60,029 nucleotides of DNA from Isoptericola variabilis. Lineage in GTDB: Bacteria; Actinomycetota; Actinomycetes; Actinomycetales; Cellulomonadaceae. The notes beneath the pieces were generated by a model. It made no database searches, was not told the DNA's origin, and saw only the letters and a list, made by a program, of their open reading frames with translations. Numbering within the stretch: position 1 is the stretch's first letter; each line of letters starts with the position of its first letter. Positions 9,683 through 17,684 of this stretch are shown here, piece by piece. The position numbers and the translations under genes are program-made. The stretch covers positions 1 through 60,029 of the forward strand of contig NZ_LWGM01000001.1 in the NCBI RefSeq assembly GCF_001750215.1, given 5' to 3'.

Positions 9683-10378
9683 CTACGTTGCGATGTCCCG
9701 CCTGAGGAGCCAGCCGACCTCCCGGCAGAGCAGGGCCCGTCGGCCGGGTTCGGCCAGGCTCGCCGCGTCGTGCCCCAGCGAGTCGTATACCGTGCGCACG
9801 CCGCCGACCTCGTTGACCCAGCTCGTGGGATGGTCGGCTCCCGCCTCGTGCTGGACGGTGGTGACGACGACACCGCGTTCGGGGGCGAGGCGCGTGTAGC
9901 GCTCGTCGGAGGTGCAGATGTCGTCCAGCCCGTCGACGAGCGGGTGTGAGTCGGTCACGACCCGGAACGTCGCCTCGCCGGCCTCGGGGTGGTAGGTCAC
10001 GCCGCGCACCCAGCGGCCGCCGACGATCTCGTGCCAGCGGGGCGAGTCGAGGAAGCAGTTGATGCCCTGGTGGTACACGAGCAGCGGCCCGCCGCGGAAG
10101 GCGTACCGGTCGATCGCCGCATGGGCAGGCCGCCATGCGTCGTCGTCGCCGTCGAAGGCCGGGTCGGCCCGGCCGGTTCCCCCGTTGACGACGAGCAGGT
10201 CGAACTCCGCGAGGTCGTACAGCGAGTGCGGGAAGAGCGACCGCACGACGACGTCGAGCCCGCGCCGGGCCAGCAGCGACGCCAGGGCGTGCGAGACGGC
10301 GGCGTGGTCGTGCCACGGGTCCTCGTACCGCCCGCGGCCGCAGGCGACGAGCACGCGCGGTACGTGAGCGCTGGGCAT
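9683..10378 (-). CDS. ThuA-like domain protein
   Basis: This 231-aa protein has the class-I glutamine-amidotransferase-like ThuA fold. It opens PRVLVACGRGRYEDPWHDHAAVSHAL, then shows FDLLVVNGG, a GGPLLVYHQGINCFLD elbow, RWVRGVTYHPEAGEATFRV and ADHPTSWVNEVGGVRTVYDSLGH, which closely follow the ThuA family pattern. ThuA proteins accompany sugar dehydrogenases, for example in rhizobial trehalose use, but their reaction is unsettled. The ATG at 10376-10378 has GGAGA 6 bp upstream; an in-frame ATG at 10393 is less likely. It is the last gene of a seven-gene minus-strand operon beginning at 19625. Confidence 0.85.
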   Translation of the reverse strand: MPSAHVPRVLVACGRGRYEDPWHDHAAVSHALASLLARRGLDVVVRSLFPHSLYDLAEFDLLVVNGGTGRADPAFDGDDDAWRPAHAAIDRYAFRGGPLLVYHQGINCFLDSPRWHEIVGGRWVRGVTYHPEAGEATFRVVTDSHPLVDGLDDICTSDERYTRLAPERGVVVTTVQHEAGADHPTSWVNEVGGVRTVYDSLGHDAASLAEPGRRALLCREVGWLLRRDIAT

Positions 10379-10449
10379 CAGTTCTCCGTCCATCCTCGTG
10401 CGGTCGGCGGGCCGGGGCACGGCGCGTGCCCGGGCCCGCCGGGATGCGG

Positions 10450-13005
10450 TCAGCGGCCCACGTACCGCACGGTGCGGGAGAAGCGGATCTCGCGGCCGTC
10501 GTCCGCCCGCGTCGCTGTGACCGTGACCGACCCGTTGGGCACCGCTCGGCCGCGCTTCTCGAAGGTCGCGCGCACCGTCGCGCCCGGCGCCACCTGCGGG
10601 ATCGTGCGGGTGCCGTACGGGCTCTCCACCACGACGGTCACCGGGGTGGCCTCCTCGTTGGTGGCGCGCACGGCGAGGTGAGCCACGCCGCCCACGGTGC
10701 GGGCGTCGACCTCGACCGCGAAGGCGACCTCCTCGACCTGGAGCCCGTAGTAGAGGCGGGGCGAGCCATCCAGCACGAGCTCGGCGACGCCGTCTCGCAC
10801 CGGGATCGTCGTCTCGCGCCCGATGGTGTCGATCTGGCGCACCTTCTGCCCCGCGGCGGGGAGCGTGAGCGGCACCTTCGTCTTCCACACGTCCTCCCAC
10901 GGCTCGGGTGCCGGGAAGAACGACCCGTCGCGCCCCTCGGTGTTGAGCACGTACCCGTCGGCGCGCGACCACAGCGCGGTCAGCGGCCCGCGCGGCGTGT
11001 CGAACAACAGACCCTTGGTGTCCTCGTCACCGAGGTCGAGCCAGCGCACGAACCGGGCGCCGTCGAGGTGCTCGGCGGCCGCCGCGAGTCCGAGCAGCGA
11101 CGGCTTGGGGCTGTGGTCGCGCATGACGATGCCGTAGTGGTACTCGTGGTCGTCGGGCTTGACGCCGGTCGGGTTGGCCTTGCGGCTGTCGTAGAACTGG
11201 AACCACTGCGCCTGGCGCACGCCCTCGCTGAGCGCCAGCAGGTGGGTCAGGAGCGCGTGCTCGGCCGACTGCCGATAGGTGTCCTTCCACCACCGGTTGG
11301 GCAGGGTCGAGGAGTAGGCCTCCGTGAGCCACAGCTCGAGGTGCGGGGCGCGCTCGTCGAGCATGCGCCGCGCCTCGCGGACCGCGCCGAGAAAGTTCCA
11401 GTAGCTGCCTTCCGAACCGCTCGTCCACTGATCGGGCGTCGGGGCAAAGTCCGGCGTGAAGTTCCCACGGCCGGGGTGCAGCGCGAACGCGTCGACGTGG
11501 TCGGCCAGCCCCGCGTCGAACATCCGGGAGGCGTAGACGTGGTCCATCCCCGCCAACGCGACCGACATGAGCTTGATCTTGCTCCCGCGCTCCCGTAGCC
11601 GGGCCTTGAAGGGCGCCGCCCAGTTCGCGACGTACTCGGCGCCGCCCTGCCCGGACAGCACGCCGCCGCGCATGTTCCACTCGTTGGCGAGCTCGTAGTA
11701 CGCCGCTTGCTGCCGCTCCGCCGTGTTGATCTCCTCCTCGATGTACGCCGCCAGCCCGGCCGGGTCGTCGACGAACGCCGTGGGGGAGGGCGGCGTCCGC
11801 AGGCGGTTCTGCCGCATGCCGAGCGCCGCGAGCTGCTCGGGCGTGAACTGCGGGTGGCGGCCCCAGCGCATGCCGAGCCGCTTGATCAGGGCACGCTCGG
11901 CCTCGGTGTCCTTGAGGTAGTCGGACGCCAGGCCGATCGAGCTCGTCGCCCACGTCTCGGTGTAGCTGTGCGGGGGCAGGAGCGCCACGTTGATGCGCGC
12001 GAACGCGGTGTCGTCGCCGCAGTCGGCGCTGAGCTCGGCGAAGGCGATGCCCCGGCCCGGCAGCGTGAACGAGACCGAGGTGTCGACGGTGCCGCCGGGC
12101 GCCACCGTGTGCACCGTGCGACGCGCCGCGACCACCTCGCCGTCCCAGTCGCGCACGGTCCACCGGACCGTGACGGTCTTCGCGCCACCGCCGTTGGACA
12201 CCACGCCGTCGACGACGAGGGGCGAGGCGGCCGAGTCCCACAGGTTGAACGGGCGGTCGGTGGACAGCGTCACGCCGAGCGGCAGGCCGGTGGCGAGCGT
12301 TCGGGCGGTGCCGAGGTCGACGGGCGGCGAGACGAGCAGGTCCGCCGTCGCACGGAAGACGCCGGGGGACAGCTCCTTGCCGGGCAGGTTCATCGACCAC
12401 GGGTCACGCCAGGAGGCGTTGCTCCCGGGCAGCACGAGGTAGACGTGGTCGCCTTCGAAGGCCTCCTCGAAGACGGTCACCGCGTCTGCCTCGAACGGCA
12501 CGCCACCGCGCTCGTCGCGGGTCCAGCGCGGGACGCCCGAGAACGTCTCGACGACGCTGGTCGGCACCGCCTGGCGGCGCAGCGTGCCGCTCGACATGGA
12601 CGTCCCGGCCGGCGCCGTCATGTCGAAGACGACCTCGAGCCGGCGCCCGCGCGGGGTGAAGGTGCCGCGGACCGACGTACCCTCCACGCCGGTCACGTAG
12701 TCCACCACCACGGCCGGCGTGCCGTCGGGCGCGGACCCGAGCACCGCGGTGCCCGCCGCCGGCTTGACGGCGCCGAACCGGTACCCGCCGAGCAGGAGTC
12801 GGGCGTCGCCGTCGGCGCCTCGCAGGGTCACGGTCATGCCGGACGCCACGAGCGAGTAACCGTCGCCGGCCAGGGTCACCGCGTCTGCGGCGTGCGCGGG
12901 CTCGGTTCCGGCGGCCACGACCACGGCGGTGCCGGCCGCACCGGCGAGGGCCGCGCCGAGCAGGCTGCGGCGGGACAGAGGGGTGCTGTGCAGGGACGGG
13001 GTCAC
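10450..13005 (-). CDS. Tat-exported clan GH-A glycoside hydrolase (GH39-like)
   Basis: This 851-aa protein starts at a GTG (13003-13005) with AAGGAG 6 bp upstream. Its N-terminus has a Tat signal: SRRSLLGAALAGAAG, then a hydrophobic stretch ending AHA. An N-terminal beta-rich region of about 350 residues is followed by a TIM-barrel-like region. The pair expected of a clan GH-A retaining enzyme is visible: Glu442 in ELANEWNMRGG (acid/base) and Glu562 in LWLTEAYSS (nucleophile). C-terminal beta domains follow. GH39-like enzymes cleave xylosides, iduronides and related links, but the exact family and substrate cannot be fixed by eye. It is the only clearly exported hydrolase of its operon. Confidence 0.75.
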   Translation of the reverse strand: MTPSLHSTPLSRRSLLGAALAGAAGTAVVVAAGTEPAHAADAVTLAGDGYSLVASGMTVTLRGADGDARLLLGGYRFGAVKPAAGTAVLGSAPDGTPAVVVDYVTGVEGTSVRGTFTPRGRRLEVVFDMTAPAGTSMSSGTLRRQAVPTSVVETFSGVPRWTRDERGGVPFEADAVTVFEEAFEGDHVYLVLPGSNASWRDPWSMNLPGKELSPGVFRATADLLVSPPVDLGTARTLATGLPLGVTLSTDRPFNLWDSAASPLVVDGVVSNGGGAKTVTVRWTVRDWDGEVVAARRTVHTVAPGGTVDTSVSFTLPGRGIAFAELSADCGDDTAFARINVALLPPHSYTETWATSSIGLASDYLKDTEAERALIKRLGMRWGRHPQFTPEQLAALGMRQNRLRTPPSPTAFVDDPAGLAAYIEEEINTAERQQAAYYELANEWNMRGGVLSGQGGAEYVANWAAPFKARLRERGSKIKLMSVALAGMDHVYASRMFDAGLADHVDAFALHPGRGNFTPDFAPTPDQWTSGSEGSYWNFLGAVREARRMLDERAPHLELWLTEAYSSTLPNRWWKDTYRQSAEHALLTHLLALSEGVRQAQWFQFYDSRKANPTGVKPDDHEYHYGIVMRDHSPKPSLLGLAAAAEHLDGARFVRWLDLGDEDTKGLLFDTPRGPLTALWSRADGYVLNTEGRDGSFFPAPEPWEDVWKTKVPLTLPAAGQKVRQIDTIGRETTIPVRDGVAELVLDGSPRLYYGLQVEEVAFAVEVDARTVGGVAHLAVRATNEEATPVTVVVESPYGTRTIPQVAPGATVRATFEKRGRAVPNGSVTVTATRADDGREIRFSRTVRYVGR

Positions 13006-13099
13006 GAGAACTCCTTCGTTCTGGACGGGATGCGCCCGGACACGGGCGCGCGGCACCCGCCGGACCCCGCGCACGGGGCCCGGCCGGCGGCGAGCGGTG

Positions 13100-14095
13100 T
13101 CAGCCCTTGATGCCGCTGGACATGCCCACGCCGCGCAGGAACTGCTTCTGGAAGACCAGGAACAGGGCGACGGGGATGACGACCGCGATGAACAGCGCGG
13201 CCAGGAGCAGCGACAGCTCCGCGTTGACTGAGATGTTCGTCAGGGTGACGGACAGCGGCTGCATGTCCGTGTCAGTGAGCACGAGCAAGGGCCAGAGGAA
13301 CTCCTTCCACGACGCGACGACCGTCAAGAGGGACACGACCCCGAGGATCGGGCGCGACAGCGGCAGGACGATGACGGTGAGGATGCGCAGCGTCCCGGCG
13401 CCGTCGATGCGCGCGGCCTCGAACAGCTCGCTCGGCAGCGTGTCGAAGAACCGCTTGATGATCACGACGTTGAACGCGTTGGCCGCCGGCGGGAGCCACA
13501 CGGCCCACCACGTGTTGATGAGGCTGCCGCCCGTCACCGGCATGTCGAGCACCGTGAGGTACAGCGGCACGAGGGAGACCACGCTCGGGATGAACAGGGT
13601 CGCCAGGACGAGGCCGGTCAGCACCTTGCCCCAGCGCGGACGGAGCACGGACAGGACGTAGGCGCCCGTCACGCACACCAGCAGCGTGGTGACCCACGTG
13701 CCCGCGGCCATGACCACCGTGTTGAGCAGCGACCCGCCGATGCCGAGCCGCGACCAGGCGTCGGCGAGGTTGTCCCAGTGGATCCCGGACGGCCACAGCG
13801 CGAACGGCTCGCGCACGGTCTCCTGCGTCGTCGAAGTCGCGGCCTTGAACAGCCACAGGACGGGCCCGGCGCCGGCGACGAGCAGGCCCAGGAGCACGAG
13901 GGTGTTGACCACCCCGAGCGTGATGCGCACGGAGGGACGCGCCCGGTCGAGGTCGGAGACGATCGAGCGCTCGCGCGCCTCGGGAGGACGCCGGCGCGCG
14001 GCGAGCCGGGCGGCGAAGCGACCCGGGCGCGCCTCCGGCTCGGACGGCAGGGCCCGCGGGCTCTCGGTGGCGGGCTGGCCGAGGGTCGTGGTCAT
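13100..14095 (-). CDS. Sugar ABC transporter permease, MalG type
   Basis: This 331-aa protein has a basic cytoplasmic N-terminus of about 55 residues, then six membrane helices. The binding-protein-dependent permease loop appears as ELFEAARIDGAGTLRILTVIVLPLSRP (EAA motif), the contact for the ATPase. It overlaps the upstream permease gene by 4 bp (ATGA). No ATP-binding subunit is encoded in this locus, which is usual in actinobacteria, where a shared MsmK/MsiK-type ATPase serves several importers. Confidence 0.92.
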   Translation of the reverse strand: MTTTLGQPATESPRALPSEPEARPGRFAARLAARRRPPEARERSIVSDLDRARPSVRITLGVVNTLVLLGLLVAGAGPVLWLFKAATSTTQETVREPFALWPSGIHWDNLADAWSRLGIGGSLLNTVVMAAGTWVTTLLVCVTGAYVLSVLRPRWGKVLTGLVLATLFIPSVVSLVPLYLTVLDMPVTGGSLINTWWAVWLPPAANAFNVVIIKRFFDTLPSELFEAARIDGAGTLRILTVIVLPLSRPILGVVSLLTVVASWKEFLWPLLVLTDTDMQPLSVTLTNISVNAELSLLLAALFIAVVIPVALFLVFQKQFLRGVGMSSGIKG

Positions 14096-15045
14096 GAGTC
14101 GGTGTCCAGACGACGGGTGGCGAGCTGGTAGAGCCCCGCGAAGAGGCACAGGACCAGCGCGAGCAGGACGCTCAGGGCGGTGGCGGCGCCGTAGTCGGCG
14201 TTGAGGAACGCGTAGTTGTAGATCATCAGCAGGATGGTGAGCGTGGCGTTGCTCGGGCCGCCGCCGGTGAAGAGGAAGGGCTCGGTGAACACCTGCGCGG
14301 TGCCCACTACCTGCAGGAGCACGAGCACGAGGATGATGCCCCGGATCTGCGGCAGGGTGATGTGCCAGATGCGGCGCCACACCCCCGCGCCGTCGAGCTC
14401 GGCCGCCTCGTAGAGCTCGGTGCGCACGCCGGTCAGGGCGGCGAGGAAGATGATGACGTTGGTACCGGCGTTGGCCCACGTGGCTTCCAGCACGAGCGCC
14501 GGCATGGCCATCTGCGCCGAGTTCAGCCACGGCTGCGGGTCGATGCCGAACCAGCCGAGGACGGTGTTGAACAGACCGGTCGACGACGGGTCGTAGAACA
14601 CCTTCCACAGCAGGATGGCCACGACCGGTGGCACGACGACCGGCAGGTACGCGAGGACGCTGTAGACGCCTCCGCGCTTGCGCACCTCGGACATCACCAC
14701 CGCGAGGAAGATCGGCAGCGGGAAGCCGAAGACCAGGCAGAGCAGGCCGTACCAGGCGGTGTTGCCGATCGCGGTCGGCAGCAGCGGGTCCGACAGGACG
14801 TACGCGAAGTTCTCCAGCCCGACCCAGTCGGCCGCGCCGACGAAGTTGCTCGACTGGAAGGCCATCACCAGGCCACGGACGATCGGCCCCCACGAGAAGT
14901 ACAGGAAGGCGGCGACGAGCGGCAGTGCGAGGAGCACCGCGCCGAGGCTGCCGCGGCGCAGCCAGGACGCCGGCCCGCGCCGTCGGCGCGTGCTCGGTTG
15001 CCGCGGCGCGGGGGCCGGGGGAGCCGGAGGGGCGAGCGTCTGCAT
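14092..15045 (-). CDS. Sugar ABC transporter permease, MalF type
   Basis: This 317-aa protein has a Pro- and Arg-rich N-terminus, then about six helices and the EAA loop ELYEAAELDGAGVWRRIWHITLPQIRG. The start at ATG 15043-15045 (MQTLAPPAPP) follows GAGG. It lies between the solute-binding lipoprotein gene (65 bp upstream) and its partner permease, with which it should form the channel. Confidence 0.92.
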   Translation of the reverse strand: MQTLAPPAPPAPAPRQPSTRRRRGPASWLRRGSLGAVLLALPLVAAFLYFSWGPIVRGLVMAFQSSNFVGAADWVGLENFAYVLSDPLLPTAIGNTAWYGLLCLVFGFPLPIFLAVVMSEVRKRGGVYSVLAYLPVVVPPVVAILLWKVFYDPSSTGLFNTVLGWFGIDPQPWLNSAQMAMPALVLEATWANAGTNVIIFLAALTGVRTELYEAAELDGAGVWRRIWHITLPQIRGIILVLVLLQVVGTAQVFTEPFLFTGGGPSNATLTILLMIYNYAFLNADYGAATALSVLLALVLCLFAGLYQLATRRLDTDS

Positions 15046-15109
15046 CGACCTCAGCCTTTCGGGACGGGACGGAGGTCGGGGCCGGGCGAGCGCCCGGCCC
15101 CGACCGGGT

Positions 15110-16501
15110 TCAGCGACCGGACCGGGCGAGCTTGGCGTCCGCCGTCGTGGCCGCGTCGGCGAGGGCCGCGGCCACGTCCACACCCTGCTCGGTGAGCACC
15201 TTCTGCACGACGGTGTCGAGGATGCCGTAGACCTCCTGGGTGTTGTTCGGCGGCTCGGGCTTGAGCTCGAGCTCGTCCAGCCCCTCGGTATAGCCGGTCA
15301 GGTTCTCGAGCGGCACGTTGACGTCCCCGGCGATCCACTCCTGGTACGTCGCGTACTGCTCAGGCGCGACGGGCGCGATGCCCGGCATGCCCACCGTGCC
15401 GCCGTCGGCGGCGGTCGCCGCCGCATCGGCCTTCGCGACCTCCTCGTCGATGAACTTCTCGAGGTCGAGGAAGTGCACCCACTTGAGCGCGGCGGTGATC
15501 TCCTCGGACGTCGCCGTCGGGCTGAAGATCTCCACCGACCCGCCGGCGAGCACGCCGCCGTCGCTGCCCGCGCCGGACGGCACGGCGGTGAGGCCGATGT
15601 CCTGCGGGTCCATGCCGTAGTTGTTCACGGCGGCGCCGTACGCCGCGGACGGGACGGACAGGAACATGCCGATCTTGCCGGCCGCGTAGTCCTTGGCGAT
15701 GTCCGTCATGTTGTACAGGAAGTTCGAGCCCATCGAGTCGTCCTCCCAGCGCATCTGCTGCAGGTACGTCAGGGCCTCCTCGCCGGCGGCGTCGTCGAAC
15801 GTGGCCTCGGTGCCCTCGTCGTTCTCGATCGACCCGCCGAGGCTGTAGATCTGCGACGTCAGCATCCAGCCACCGGTGTTCTCGGTGGTCATCTGCGCGT
15901 ACCCGGCCTGGCCGGTGGCGTCGGAGATCGCCTTGGCGTACTGGCGCACCTCGTCCCACGTGGTGGGCGGGCTGTCGGGGTCGAGGCCGGCCTGCTCGAA
16001 CAGGGCGCGGTTGTAGAACAGCCCGATGGCGTACGGGCGCACCGGGATGCCCCAGTAGTCACCCTCGGCGTCCTGCGCGATCTCGGCCGACTGCGGGTTG
16101 AGGTCCTCGGCGAAGCCCAGCGCCTCGAGCTCCTCGGTGATGTTCGCGACCTGCTCGCGGCGGATGAGGGACTGGATCTCCGTGAACGGGACCTTGTAGA
16201 CGGTCGGCAGCGTGCCGCCGGCGACGCCAGCCTGGAACGTCTGCGCGTCCCAGACGGTGTCCGTGGCGACGACCTCGATGTCGGGGTTCGCCTCGTTGAA
16301 GGCGGCGACCTTGTCCTCGAACAGCTTGCGGGCCGCGGCCTGCTCGGTGCTGGGGCGGTCGCCGACCGTGATGGTCACCTTGCCGCCGCCGTCGGCGGTG
16401 GCGTCGTCGTCGCCGGACGGCGAGCAGGCGCCGAGGGTCAGAGCGACGGCGGTCGCCACGGCGGCGGCCGCCGCGGCGCGCAGCCCGGGGGATTTCCTCA
16501 T
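15110..16501 (-). CDS. Extracellular sugar-binding lipoprotein of the ABC importer
   Basis: This 463-aa family-1 solute-binding protein has a lipoprotein signal (lipobox LTLGAC, Cys26). The mature part shows TITVGDRPSTEQAAARKLFEDKVAAFNEANPDIEVV, IPVRPYAIGLFYNRALFEQAGLDP and the TTWDEVRQYAKAI hinge motif of the oligosaccharide-binding group. It would capture the oligosaccharide released by the locus and deliver it to the two downstream permeases. The ATG at 16499-16501 has GAGGAG 8 bp upstream. Confidence 0.92.
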   Translation of the reverse strand: MRKSPGLRAAAAAAVATAVALTLGACSPSGDDDATADGGGKVTITVGDRPSTEQAAARKLFEDKVAAFNEANPDIEVVATDTVWDAQTFQAGVAGGTLPTVYKVPFTEIQSLIRREQVANITEELEALGFAEDLNPQSAEIAQDAEGDYWGIPVRPYAIGLFYNRALFEQAGLDPDSPPTTWDEVRQYAKAISDATGQAGYAQMTTENTGGWMLTSQIYSLGGSIENDEGTEATFDDAAGEEALTYLQQMRWEDDSMGSNFLYNMTDIAKDYAAGKIGMFLSVPSAAYGAAVNNYGMDPQDIGLTAVPSGAGSDGGVLAGGSVEIFSPTATSEEITAALKWVHFLDLEKFIDEEVAKADAAATAADGGTVGMPGIAPVAPEQYATYQEWIAGDVNVPLENLTGYTEGLDELELKPEPPNNTQEVYGILDTVVQKVLTEQGVDVAAALADAATTADAKLARSGR

Positions 16502-16562
16502 CGAAATACTCCTCGTGGTGGGGTCCCGCGGTGCGGGACCGTCTGGGGGGATGGGTGGACGG

Positions 16563-17567
16563 TCAGGCGGAGAGCACCAGGTGCTCCTCGCGCGTCTCGT
16601 GCTCCAGGGGCAGGCCGGAGAGCCAGCGTTCGAGGTCGTCGACGACCGCGTGCCCCAGACGGGCCTCCTCGGTGCCGAGGCTGCCGGCGATGTGGGGGGT
16701 CAGGAACACGTTGTCGAGCTGGAGCAGGGGATGGCCGGCGGGCAGGGGTTCCGGCTCGGTCACGTCGAGCACCGCGAACAGGTCCGGGCGCGCCTGGAGC
16801 GTGCGCGCCAGGTCGTCGTGGTCGACCAGCCCGCCGCGCGCCGTGTTGATCAGGGTGGCGGACGCGGCCAGGCGGGCGAGGTCGTCGCCGCGCAGCATGC
16901 CGCGCGTGCTGTCGGTGAGGGGCGCGTGCAGGGAGACGACGTCGCTCACCTCGAGCAGCCGATCGAGCGTCGTGAGCTCGACCCCCGCCGCACGGCACTC
17001 GGCCGGGTCGGCGTAGGGGTCGTAGGCGACGACCCGGACGTCGAGCGGCCGCAGGGCGCTCGCGACGAGCCGCCCGATGCGGCCCAGCCCGACGAGGCCG
17101 ACGACGGCGCCGTCGAGGCCCCGCACCCCCTGACGCTGGGCCACGCGGCGCGTGCGCGCGGACGACATCCCGAGTCGCAGGGTGTTCTTCAGCGCGAGGT
17201 GGACGTGGGAGACCGTGAAGTCGACCACGGCGCGGGCGTTGGCCTCGGCCGCGGTGACGACGCGGATGCCACGCGCCCAGAGCTCGGGCGTCACGAGGTG
17301 GTGCACCGAGCCGGCCGCGTGCAGCACGAGCTCCAGCCGCGGGAGCCGGTCCAGGACCGTGGCGCCGAGGCGCGGAGCGCCCCAGCCGGTGACGAGCACG
17401 CTCGCCTCCGCGAGCCGCTCGTCGGAGGCCGAGGCGAGCTCGACGAGCTCACCGATCCGAGCGATCCGGGACCGGACCGTGGGGTCGAGGACCGTGCGGG
17501 ACCACTCGGCCCCGATCGCCGTCGCGATCGTCCGCTGCTCGCGGGGAAGGGGCGTGTCCATCGTCAT
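16563..17567 (-). CDS. D-isomer-specific 2-hydroxyacid dehydrogenase (NAD(P)-dependent)
   Basis: This 334-aa protein has the two-domain fold of the family. The Rossmann motif is VGLVGLGRIGRLVAS, and the catalytic residues are visible as Arg in LINTARGGLVDHDD, Glu in VLDVTEPEPLPAGHP and His in VFLTPHIAGS. Such enzymes reduce or oxidise 2-keto/2-hydroxy acids, and in glycan loci can act on sugar-acid breakdown products. That reading is inference. It sits between the lyase-like gene and the transporter genes of the same operon. Confidence 0.88.
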   Translation of the reverse strand: MTMDTPLPREQRTIATAIGAEWSRTVLDPTVRSRIARIGELVELASASDERLAEASVLVTGWGAPRLGATVLDRLPRLELVLHAAGSVHHLVTPELWARGIRVVTAAEANARAVVDFTVSHVHLALKNTLRLGMSSARTRRVAQRQGVRGLDGAVVGLVGLGRIGRLVASALRPLDVRVVAYDPYADPAECRAAGVELTTLDRLLEVSDVVSLHAPLTDSTRGMLRGDDLARLAASATLINTARGGLVDHDDLARTLQARPDLFAVLDVTEPEPLPAGHPLLQLDNVFLTPHIAGSLGTEEARLGHAVVDDLERWLSGLPLEHETREEHLVLSA

Positions 17568-17684
17568 CGATTCCTGAGCCTCCGAGAAACCTGTGCGCAG
17601 CGTTGTGCACGGTGCGGCCTGGCGACCGACTGGTCAGATCCTGATCGAACGCGGCCGGCGCTCATACTTCCGCAGCCTTTTCGG

